DNA of 64,000 nucleotides, from the NCBI RefSeq assembly GCF_964355755.1, contig NC_092676.1, forward strand, positions 14,862,288 to 14,926,287. The letters run 5' to 3'. Numbering within the stretch: the first letter of the stretch is position 1; each line of letters starts with the position of its first letter. Position numbers and translations under genes: made by a program. The DNA is from Antedon mediterranea (lineage: Eukaryota > Echinodermata > Crinoidea > Comatulida > Antedonidae). This document shows, one piece after another, positions 33,401-41,851 of the stretch. The notes under the pieces are model-generated. The model worked only from the letters and a program-made list of their open reading frames with translations, ran no database searches and was not told the DNA's origin.

Positions 33401-36400
33401 TAGATGTTATATAAAATAAATAATTTATGTTTTTATATTCGTATAATGGTACAAATAATGGCATTCAAAACAAAGCTGAGTTGAAATATAACCTTTCATC
33501 GTTCACCTCATGTCATTATTTGTACATTACACTCATCATAAACATTCATTATTTGTATAATGACCATAACCGACTGGGAGCGAAAAAACATGTGGAACAT
33601 CGGTGGTCGACCGAATTTCATTCTCATGTGATGTGATGAAAAAAAAGTTGGCCCACTTCACTGAGGATTACCGGCCGCATGTGTGATATAAGCCTTGGGG
33701 AAATTTCTATTTTGTTAATAATATGTAGACTATTTAAAACATAGTGATATGATGTTTAATTTGATTAATTCACAATGTGGCCATATAATATTTTCATTGC
33801 ATTTAAGATTCTGACATATTTCAGGTTTAATTTACTGTAGACCTACTATCTAGTACTACTGCATTGTGCTAGATAGGTACTATACGAACTCAATGGCATA
33901 GGCTATGTGGTATTTTGTTTGTTTTTTTTTAATATTAGTCGCTGAACTCTTAGGTCTAGCTAGCTAGGCTAAATAAAAATAGCGGGCATAACTGCTGTAT
34001 TTTTTCAATTATTGTTGCCCTTATTTTATTGATAACAATGTTGTTTATAACACATTACAATAGACACATGGCAAAACAATGCCTTTCGTATGATCGCGAT
34101 CAAAAAACAATGCAGTTTATAGAATTGGGATCAAAAACAATACCTCATAGCCACAAAGTAGCCACAAAGCTAAAACGTGGGTGACGTTGCTGTCATTTTT
34201 AGCTGTCTGTATTGTGTTTCAATATTGTGTTTTAACAAGTTCTAAATGCATACAATTTTCTTGATGGTTTTAGATGGTGATCCAAAATAATCCAGTAGAA
34301 GCACGTAACATGCTTCTTCAGAATCCTCAGTTGGCATATGCTTTACTTCAGGCTCAAGTTGTGATGCGTATTGTAAATCCTGAGATTGCTATGGTAGGTA
34401 CTGGAAGCACTAATGTTGTAATGTAATCAGCCCCTTAACCATTGACATGTTTGCATAGCAATTTTGTGTATCTACCATTGTCAGACATGCCAACCAACTA
34501 TAACTAATTTAGTCACTCAAATCTTTGTTCTCAAAACATTTTCACTGTCACTTTTGCCGTGGTTATAAAATGTGGTGAAAAGTGAATAAAATATGATGAA
34601 ATTACTAAAGAAAGGTTGTAAACAGAAATTGTGCAAAAATCTGCGCACTCATGGCAATTTTTTTAATTATGCGACCTGAAATTTATGAGTACCAAATTTG
34701 GTATCCCATTTTCCACTTTGTCTGGGAAAAAATTGGAAACAAATGTTTCTCAACTGATTTGTGTCATATGGGGGTATATATCCACCAAAAAATGTTCCAG
34801 TTCATCTTGCCTGGGGAAAGCCGCCGTTTTGGATTTTCAAAATGGGCGCCATAAAACAAAGGTTTTGCTCATATCTCCTCTTCTACATCATGTATGGACA
34901 TAATTTTTGTGGCAAAGTGTATGTTTTGAGGGTCAAGGAATCTAAATACAGTTCAAATGAATGAAGTTCTCTCAATGGCTGCCATCTTGTTTTTCAAAAT
35001 GGCCGCCTTCAAAGACAGATCTATGCTCATCTTGGCTTCTACAGCATGTAGATTTTGATGGCAAAATGTAGATTTTGATGGCAAAATGTAGATTTTGACG
35101 GTCAAGGAATCAAAATACAGCATTAATTTGAAGTTAACTGCCATAAAATTTACATATTTTTCCTCATACCTCCTATATCGTGTATGAAAGTTATTTTGGT
35201 GGCAAAGTGTATGTTTTAAGGATCAAGAAATCTAAGTACAGCTTTTAGAAGTTCTCTCAATGACCACCATTTTGATTGCTACAGGTTTTTAGTTGCGTGC
35301 AACGCGACTCTACAGCTTAATATGTCGGGTCGGTCGGTTGCTAAACACTAACTTGAACACGCGACTACAGCCATGCATATGGTCTTGTTAAACACACAAT
35401 ACAGTCAAATAAACCACGGTAATCACATACTGTAACATCCTAATAATGGTTTAGTATTTAACATAACATAATTATTTTTTATTTTTGTTTTAGACATTAC
35501 TTCATAAACAGAATGAATCTACAGTCCCATTGCAACCTCCTGTCCTTTCTGGCAATCCACAACGAGGTATGTCTTTTTTTAATTCAATTGATTCCATTTT
35601 TTTCCCACGCATATATATAGAGGATGCATATTTTAAAATCTGCTACGCTTAGTCAACTATGTATTCATAGTTAACTCTATTTATTATGGTTAGATGTCTT
35701 CAATAAGTCAGGATTGAAGATAATTATAGTTTCACATGTGCTTTTTTTCTCTGAGAAATATTTTTTATAAGTGCAAAAAAAAAGTTTTTTTTTTGCTCGA
35801 TATGTGAAATGCCACTGTCTAAAAGCTATCAATTAAAAAATTATTTTTTTATGTTCAGCAGGCAGTGGTCCCTTGCCAGTTGGTGTTGCCCAAGGTGGAC
35901 CTAGGATAGGTATACCAATGTCTGTTTCCTCAATACAAAACCAAATGCAAAGTCAACTTCAGATGACACGGGCAAGTTTACTAGGAGATGGTCCCAGAGG
36001 TGCACAGGGACCAGAAAGGACATCAGATAGAGGAGGTTAACCTTTTATTATTTATGAGTTTGTAGTAGACCACAAGCATGAAGGATAACCTTCAGAGCTA
36101 TGTCTTGTCCTACAAGTATGAAGGATAACCTTCAGAGCTATGTCTTGTCCTACAAGTATGAAGGATAACCTTCAGAGCTATGTCTTGTCCTACAAGTATG
36201 AAGGATAACCTTCAGAGCTATGTCTTGTCATAAACAAAATATCAGCTTTTACAGATCAATATAATAATTCATATAATATTACATTATTCATTAGATTAAC
36301 TTTCTTCTATAAAAATTGTATATTTAAAGGTAAGTTTTTGGTGTAAAATGTTTCGTTAATCTTTAAAAGTTATTTTACAAACTGAAATTTTTTTTTTATG

Positions 36401-38149
36401 GATTTGTTTTTATACCAATTGGCTATCATTTAAAATTACTTTTCTACATTGTAACTATTTCTAGGTATGATGGATCGAGGCATGGAATCAAGGGATATTG
36501 AGCCAAGAGGTATGGAACCTCCGCGAGGTATGGATCTTCAAAGAGGTATGGATCTTCAAAGAGGAATGGATCCTCAAAGAGGAATGGATCCTCAAAGAGG
36601 AATGGATCCTCAAAGAGGAATGGATCCTCGTGGCATGGGGCCAAGGGTATCTGATCATCCTCATCCTCCACCAGATAATCGATCAATCCCTGTTGATCGA
36701 CGAGGACCTGGCTATGATCAAGTTTTTGAAAGGGGTCCTGCTCCACCACGAGTACATGATCCAAGAGCCTCTCATGATTTTACACGTCAATCAGGCTCGC
36801 AGCCGATGGCACCAGGCGTATGTACAGTTTTTTTTTTCAAGTTAATAATTTAACTTTTATTCAACAATAACAAAATATACTGTACATCCCAAATATCAAA
36901 TATCAATAACTTTCAAATGGGCATGTTCTTTTGAAGCCTAAAGCTTTATTAAAACTTACTTATGTAAGTATTGGAAAACCATGCTGTAAATTACTCAGGT
37001 CGGAGTGGGCAGATCAGCACCCAACAGCATGGTGAGATCCCTGGGGAGAAAAATTGATTTATTACTAAAATCATACAATTTCTTAAAATAAGGTTGTGCT
37101 AATACCTTGTATACTTTCTGATAAGTCCCACTTTGGAATTTTTGCTATTTTCCCTTTGAAGACATGGCCTGTATCCCATACAAGGGTAATTTACTGTCCC
37201 TGGACGCGAGGCCTGTATACAGGTTGACTTTTTGGTCACTGACTTGCACTTTTTGAGAATTTAACCTTTGACCTAGGTCCCCAAAAAATGCAATTTTTCG
37301 AAAGGCCAAAACATTTCACATAACAATAAAACCAACAATTTACATAAAAATGTATTTTGCATTTTTCCTAAACCTATTAAAAATACTTTATTTAGCCTCA
37401 GCCACTTGGGGTAGGAACCTAGCGTCTTCACAGGGTTAACAAATTCATTAAAGGGTGGCTGCGTGTACAAAATTACTAAAATTTAAAAAAATCAAAATTC
37501 AACACTATAATCTAGGTTTGTTTATTACACATAATAAATAGGGTGCTATACAAGGAGGTTTACATCATACAGTATCTCAGCACACTCTTCATCATGGACA
37601 ATCGCCACTACAGGTTACTGGCCCTTCATTACCCTCAAGAGGTGCTCCAAACCCAACGGCTCAAGAACAAGAAAAGGTAATTGATAAAAAATGTTTATTT
37701 TTTTCCTCTCACCAAACCACAACCAAGTGTCTATTTTTATATTTTATATAAAGTGGCCGTATTTCTAGAAAGATTTCCAGTGAATTCAAGAGATGCATTA
37801 CAAATTAAATTGATATGAATCTTTAACAATTTTTGTGAATATCTCAATCCAGTTAGTTAAAAATGAAGTTGAATGGTTCATGAATATTTATGGAGTGAGA
37901 GCAGTTATTCTGTTTAGGCTATTGATTATGTACAGAATACAGAAGTTATTTATTTTCAATTCAATTTTATTAATTTAAATATTATAATTATTCAATATTA
38001 TTATTTTAACTTTCATTTCGTAGGCAGCCCTCATTATGCAAGTTTTACAACTTTCTAATGAGCAGATTAATATGTTGCCATCAGAACAAAGGCAAAGTAT
38101 TATGGTGTTGAAAGAGCAGATAGCAAGAAGTCAAGGACAACTTCCATAA
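27421..38149 (+). CDS. CSTF2: Cleavage stimulation factor subunit 2 (CstF-64), ten exons
   Basis: The nuclear CstF subunit that binds the GU-rich element downstream of poly(A) sites and, with CSTF3 and symplekin, drives mRNA 3'-end cleavage. Coding exons: 27421-27457, 30894-31136, 31738-31766, 32386-32493, 34274-34393, 35494-35566, 35862-36035, 36465-36817, 37542-37676, 38024-38149; all introns are GT-AG and frames join exactly, giving 465 residues (human about 577). Order: short N-terminus [15 protein letters not shown] (residues about 11-90) with [17 protein letters not shown] and KGYGFCEY; hinge domain with [14 protein letters not shown] and [20 protein letters not shown]; Pro/Gly-rich region; RGM hexapeptide repeats; C-terminal helical domain ([10 protein letters not shown] to [14 protein letters not shown]). 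It is shorter than human mainly in the Pro/Gly region. The first intron carries large mobile elements. A tau-type (CSTF2T) label is unwarranted because the gene has introns. Confidence 0.97.
28190..29415 (-). pseudogene. MULE (FLYWCH-linked type) transposase C-terminal fragment, interrupted
   Basis: Two pieces, 29415-29378 and 28436-28190, flank the foldback element; they share one reading frame if the insertion and one target copy are ignored. The upstream piece reads TRTNSDLEG and the junction continues YHNRLNRKG, matching the MULE transposase motif with the sense RTNN-x-EGWHNRLN (here Tyr for Trp). The downstream piece has [28 protein letters not shown] and SERSLL, like the C-terminus of that family. 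A stop codon lies just upstream of the first piece, and the DDE catalytic core is missing, so this is a relic of about 100 codons. Confidence 0.65.
28437..29366. mobile_element. Foldback element of GTCTCTGTTTTCGAGA modules
   Basis: A 930-bp insertion flanked by TGTTGTGATAC on both sides (28426-28436 and 29367-29377), an 11- or 12-bp target duplication. Ends are GGTGTCTCGAAAACAGAGAC and its inverse. Each arm (about 300 bp left, 225 bp right) is a series of smaller inverted modules: TCTCGAAAACAGAGACCCCC or its inverse, joined by CACTAAAACGTCT and ATTACGTAATATAG. The arms are inverted relative to one another, so the element is a palindrome of palindromes around a 400-bp unique core (28740-29140) without a recognisable gene. 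Target length fits Mutator-type integration. Confidence 0.85.
30246..30328. repeat. Three tandem palindromes, about 31-bp period
   Basis: In CSTF2 intron 1, TTGCGCAATTT and its inverse flank a single central G at 30246-30268, 30277-30299 and (last base altered) 30307-30328. Spacers are short and AT-rich (ATAATTCC, AGAATTC). Each unit can form an 11-bp stem. Confidence 0.9.
30360..30665. repeat. Minisatellite, core TTTTCACATTTGTGG
   Basis: About 14 variants of TTTTCACATTTG(T)GG(G)(T/A)GATG in tandem, units about 16-27 bp. Located in CSTF2 intron 1 about 230 bp before exon 2. Confidence 0.9.
30894..31136 (+). CDS. CSTF2: CSTF2 exon 2: RNA recognition motif
   Basis: This exon encodes nearly the whole RRM. 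RNP2 is VGNIPY (the Val codon is split with exon 1) and RNP1 is KGYGFCEY, with the two aromatic residues that stack on RNA. It continues through [18 protein letters not shown] and [13 protein letters not shown], which is close to identical with vertebrate CstF-64. Acceptor TTTTTTTTAG, donor GG|GTAAGT. Confidence 0.97.
31880..32112 (+). repeat. rep-A, short copy in CSTF2 intron 3
   Basis: Matches the inverse of 4130-4357: TTTACGTAAGGGCAAAATTT, AAATCGCGC, CTCGATGGTATATAAAGTTG, AACCACCTGATGTAACCCTG, then CCCTAAATAGGGGTGTTTTC. Only the terminal 230 bp of the family is present. Confidence 0.85.
32386..34393 (+). CDS. CSTF2: CSTF2 exons 4-5: hinge domain
   Basis: Exon 4 (32386-32493, 36 codons) ends [11 protein letters not shown]; exon 5 (34274-34393, 40 codons) holds [20 protein letters not shown] and RIVNPEIAM. 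In the family this helical hinge binds CSTF3 (CstF-77) or symplekin in a mutually exclusive way. The intron between contains AT-rich DNA with a G/C patch (32850-33060) and no other gene. Confidence 0.95.
34620..35400. repeat. rep-B and rep-C-like fragments in CSTF2 intron 5
   Basis: CTGCGCACTCATGGCAATTT near 34641 and GAAATTTATGAGTACCAAAT near 34678 match rep-B interior. The middle has ATGGC(T/C)GCCAT(C/T)TTG words and a short tandem of GTAGATTTTGATGGCAAAAT (35047-35100). The right end, from about 35288, repeats the rep-B terminus in degenerate form (CAACGCGACTCTACAG, then ATGTCGGGTCGGTCGG) and ends with ACGCGACTACAGCCATGCAT. The ORFs at 34651-34964 are not genes. Confidence 0.6.
36073..36240. 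repeat. 40-bp tandem repeat, four units, in CSTF2 intron 7
   Basis: AAGGATAACCTTCAGAGCTA starts at 36081, 36121, 36161 and 36201 with exact 40-bp spacing and almost no divergence, so the array is young and likely length-variable. Confidence 0.95.
36465..36817 (+). CDS. CSTF2: CSTF2 exon 8: RGM hexapeptide repeat region
   Basis: The exon encodes 118 codons (the first Gly is split with exon 7). Bases about 36524-36640 are an 18-bp tandem repeat giving five RGMD(L/P)Q hexads in a row, flanked by looser RGME and RGMG units. It sits where mammalian CstF-64 carries MEAR(A/G) pentapeptides, so both have a Met-Arg-rich repeat but with a different unit. The rest ([20 protein letters not shown]) is Pro/Arg-rich and probably disordered. 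The ORFs on both strands over this array are shadows of the repeat. Confidence 0.93.
36850..37500. other. CSTF2 intron 8; no other gene seen
   Basis: Intron 8 spans 36818-37541. A near-DR1 TAACCTTTGACCTAGG lies at 37261. The minus-strand ORF at 37273-37470 has no motif. Confidence 0.5.
38024..38149 (+). CDS. CSTF2: CSTF2 exon 10: C-terminal domain and stop
   Basis: Forty-one codons plus [23 protein letters not shown] and [17 protein letters not shown] match the conserved three-helix C-terminal domain that in the family contacts Pcf11. The Glu-Lys pair ending exon 9 completes the [12 protein letters not shown] motif. Confidence 0.96.
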   Translation, partial: AALIMQVLQLSNEQINMLPSEQRQSIMVLKEQIARSQGQLP

Positions 38150-38600
38150 AGTTCACACCAATTGAAAAAGAAAGTGGAGTTTATATCTTTAAAACCTATG
38201 GTTCTTCTGGATAGCTTAGCTACCTGGGTAGCTTAGCCACCTGGGTAGCTTAGCCACCTGGGTAGCTTAGCCACCTGGATGCCTAGTATGGTGTTCTTTT
38301 ACCACGCTTACATATACTGCTCTAGAATCAATTATGGCCTCGTGGTTGTAATTTTTTGAAGTTACAATACTGTAATTAATAAGTGATTCTTTTGCTATTA
38401 TATGATTTATGCTATGCCAAATGTTGTCAATAACAAGAAATTATTTCAACTAACTTAAACTTAGATTTGAACTTTAAAATTAAGGTTTAAATAAAAAATA
38501 GGATTAAATAATTGATATTATGCGACCCATGGAATTTTTTATTTAAACAAACAAATAAATTTCGTTTTTAGAGAGACATTACTTTTCCTACTTTATTAGT
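38150..38600 (+). other. CSTF2: CSTF2 3' UTR region with a short tandem repeat
   Basis: After the stop, TAGC(T/C)ACCTGGGTAGCT repeats about four times with a 19-bp period (38210-38280). Candidate poly(A) signals AATAAA occur near 38490 and 38561. Which one is used cannot be decided here. Confidence 0.5.
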
Positions 38601-38769
38601 ATCGATATGTTGCTGTATACTGCTACCCGTTTTTCTAAAAAGTTTCAACATATTAATAGTAATATATATAGAAAGAAAATGTGTCTGACAATGTATTTGG
38701 GTATCATTTCATTTCCAGAGAGCAACTCAACATTTTTTTGGTCTATTTCTAGGTTTTATAAATCACTTA

Positions 38770-39215
38770 TTTGTCATATCTCACCACACCCAGTGGTAGC
38801 GCTCCAACTCCCTCGTCGGGGAGCCTATCGTAGGTTAGGCACCTAGAGACCCGCGAAGTTTTATTTTGAACGTGACTACTTCGGAGGGCTATTTTAAACT
38901 TTATGAATGCATTATATTAAGGGACTACTACTGTATAAAGCTTGATTCTCTCAAGGACGCAACGCAAGCGAGTTGACCAATGACAAGCCACAGTTCGAAT
39001 AATCCATCGCTTGTGATTGGTCAAATGCCTTACGTTGCGTTACGTCATGTTATGTCTCTAGTAGGAACCACGCATAAAGCAGTATTTTGTTTCATTATAA
39101 TATGTATGTGGAGAATTATAGAACAACTTTATGTAGAAAAAGTGCGTTATCCCAATACATTATATTACTATTGATAACCATAATACTGTAATGTACATAC
39201 AGTAACTAGCAAAAC
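38770..39215. other. No gene; dispersed GC-rich word
   Basis: CCCTCGTCGGGGAGCCTA at 38811 repeats the words at 19645 and 21080. The rest is mixed-composition DNA with a TTACGTTGCGTTACGTCATG stretch near 39031. No coding signal. Confidence 0.4.
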
Positions 39216-39222
39216 ATATAGG

Positions 39223-39521
39223 TGGGCAGATTAGAGGCTATTTTTTGGTTGAGGTGGCAATGGAAGTACTACCGGCTAATTTTTATATTTTTGCAAAATA
39301 TAGGTCTAGGGAAGGTCACAACTCAAAATTACCCAGAATCCCCTTGGGGGAACATGCCCAAATCGCACAATCAAAATGGCCGCCATTTTTTACATTAAAA
39401 TAATTGTGGTTTTTGGAGAATTTAACTAATAAGATAATAAGATAAATATAAAAATTAGCCGGTAGTACTTCCATTGCCACCTCATCCTTTTCTAGAGGAC
39501 TTTTTGGCCATAATCTGCCCA
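39223..39521. mobile_element. MITE, 299 bp, with about 75-bp inverted arms
   Basis: The left end TGGGCAGATTAGAG and the inner block GGTGGCAATGGAAGTACTAC/CGGCTAATTTTTATATTT are matched in inverse at 39442-39521, ending TAATCTGCCCA. The interior has no ORF. Flanks are TA-rich (CATATAGG / GCTAATAA). Confidence 0.85.
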
Positions 39522-39624
39522 GCTAATAAGATATACCTATTTTTTTGTATTAAATTGATTACAGACTCGATAAGCGGTTAAAAAAATATGAACTACATTT
39601 AGTGAAAAATTACTATACTTTATT

Positions 39625-39737
39625 GTGCTTTATAGCTACGTATCTATGCCACCATGAGGAGTGCTTAAGACCTATCTAATGTGCTTTATAGCTACGTATC
39701 TATGCCACCATGAGGAGTGCGTAAGACCTAACTAATG
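39625..39737. repeat. Tandem duplication, period 56 bp
   Basis: GTGCTTTATAGCTACGTATC starts at 39625 and 39681; both continue with TATGCCACCATGAGGAGTGC. Nearly identical copies. Confidence 0.95.
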
Positions 39738-39739
39738 TG

Positions 39740-41130
39740 GAAACAGATTGGTGTGGTACGAAAATGTAACCGTTACCAAAATAAAAAAGAATAGTATATC
39801 CCTGTTGCATTTTAATTGTTTATGGTTATAATTTTTTTTTAATATAAATGTATAAACAAACAGAAAATTTCCCCAAAATACAATGCGTAAATTTTGTATA
39901 ATTGCGTTGAACAATGATTCGTAAGTTACAGTAGCTGAGTATTGTAGCGCCCAAGACGTATAGGCCTAAAACAATATAAGAATCAGTAATAGTAGTACAA
40001 TAATTTAATAATATGCGTATGACTTGAAAAAGCTTTTTTTAAATAAATTATAGACTATTATGAACTTGTATAACCCCACCGCCTAATTTCAGCTACATTT
40101 CAGATTGTCAAACTAAAACAAAATAAATTGTTAATAACATACAAGGAATAATGCTGCACCTAAGTTTGACTAAATGATATGGTGAAGTCCTATTGAATTA
40201 CATTAGGCCAAATTCTTAAAATGTACAAATATTTCACATTATCATAAGTAATAAAACTGTTCCCTCCATACATCTTTATTTATCATATTGCTTCATAACA
40301 ACAATATAATTTATATATCTCTGTTAACATGCATATGTTTATTTAAAAACGAAAATTGATGTGAATTACAGCCCAATCCATTAACTTGTTTACATAATTA
40401 TTCTACATACATAGCAAACGAAAATTTTCATTGACAATTTAAAAAAAAACCCAAAATATTTATTGCCATAATTAAATTTACAGAGGCTTTCCTTATGTCT
40501 ATCAAATGATCCATACTGTTAATATTTGTTTATGTATTCTATTCAGGGAATAATGTCGCCAGTGTAGCATAGCAAAAAGCTATACAAAACAACCTTCTTG
40601 CTACACATTTCTACAATTGTGTAGCAAAATATGCAATAGAAAACTATGTTTCTCGACTCAAAAATCAGTTTTATCAGCAATATTGCTAAACAAAGTATCA
40701 CCAGTATCAAAATGAAAAGCACTGGTGCCACCATTAAGTTGTAGATATTAATTCATGTACAAAATTGGCGTAAACATTATGGTTATTCTTCATCATCATC
40801 ACATTCAACAGAGCGCATCTCGGTTATCTGTGATTTTCGCGCAAATTTTACATGTGCTAATGTGTTTATAACTTATTATGAAAGCTGCTGAAATGTAGAC
40901 ATGAATTCATGTAAAAATTGTGCCTATCGGATCTTGTGACGTTATATGGCCAGCTGAATTTTAAAAGTAGTGTTTTCATCTCTTTTGTCAAAGTTATACA
41001 GAAATTAATGAAAGAGCGGGCACCTCGCTTCTGCGTAATTGCAGGCCTATATCTTTTTGCTTAAATCATATCGAAAGTCTCATCTTCTTTTGTGTAGCAT
41101 AGGTTAAATTACGAGACCCAAATAATATGT
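39740..41130. other. No confident gene between CSTF2 and the tetraspanins
   Basis: AT-rich. A minus-strand ORF at 40543-40734 begins MVAPVLFILILVILCLAILL, one clear hydrophobic helix, but no splice partner or known family was found. It could be a small membrane protein or chance in T-rich DNA. Confidence 0.35.
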
Positions 41131-41133
41131 TCA

Positions 41134-41232
41134 AATGTTGCCCGAAAGAATTTCTAGCTGTTTTACTTTATCGTTGTGATTTGCTAATTATATTTTGTAT
41201 CTCTGCATGTTAAGATACCCACAGCAGTGCCA
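41134..41232 (+). repeat. rep-D copy
   Basis: AATGTTGCCCGAAAGAATTT, GCTGTTTTACTTTATCG and GATACCCACAGCAGTGCC appear in the same order as the inverse of 2521-2663. Confidence 0.7.
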
Positions 41233-41311
41233 TTTTTCTGAATTGTCTTTATTTACAGTATACTGTTTGATTCTATATGGCATAATATGCACAACTCAGC
41301 ACATAACCGTA

Positions 41312-41740
41312 TATGCATCAGGTCATAGGATGGCATGCATCAGGTCATAGGATGTCATGCATCAGGTCATAGGAGGGCATGCATCAGGTCATAAGAGGGC
41401 ATGCATCAGGTCATAGGATGACATGCATCAGTTCATAGGAGGGCATGCATCAGGTCATAGGATGGCATGCATCAGGTCATAGGATGGCATGCATCAGGTC
41501 ATAGGATGGCATGCATCAGGTCATAGGATGGCATGCATCGGGTCATAGGATGGCATGCATCAGGTCATATGATGGCATGCATCGGGTCATATGATGGCAT
41601 GCATCGGGTCATAGGATGGCATGCATCAGGTCACAGGATGGCATGCATCAGGTCATAGGATGGCATGCATCAGGTTACAGGATGGCATGCATCAGGTCAT
41701 AGGATGGCATGCATTTTTAGGTCATAGGATAACATGCATC
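41312..41740. repeat. 22-bp minisatellite, about 19 units
   Basis: The unit GCATGCATCAGGTCATAGGA plus TG repeats with few substitutions (GGG for AGG, TATGAT for TAGGAT, CACAGG for CATAGG). It lies about 110 bp beyond the stop codon of tetraspanin A. Variant types are intermixed. The 60-codon ORF at 41621-41803 is the repeat read in frame. Confidence 0.95.
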
Positions 41741-41851
41741 AACGTTGTGCGATCGTATTATAACGTACGTGCAGTTTATGATTATGACTCAATTAGTGCA
41801 TGACTATTATGTGTTCCGAGGAAGCTCACTATATACTAAACTATAATTCCT

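Noticed and set aside
36444-36845. Overlapping repetitive ORFs on both strands (EDPFLF and KEEWIL repeats)
   Set aside because: Shadows of the CSTF2 exon 8 hexapeptide array in other frames.
37515-37541. Alternative CSTF2 exon 9 acceptor at TCTAG (37515)
   Set aside because: It keeps an open frame but not the frame that encodes the conserved end of exon 9 (EQEK) joined to [10 protein letters not shown].
40543-40734. Small membrane protein ORF on the minus strand
   Set aside because: One hydrophobic helix in T-rich DNA is weak evidence; no splice partner, homologue or conserved context seen.
41621-41803. ORF with MACIRLQDGMHQV-type repeats
   Set aside because: Product of the 22-bp minisatellite.
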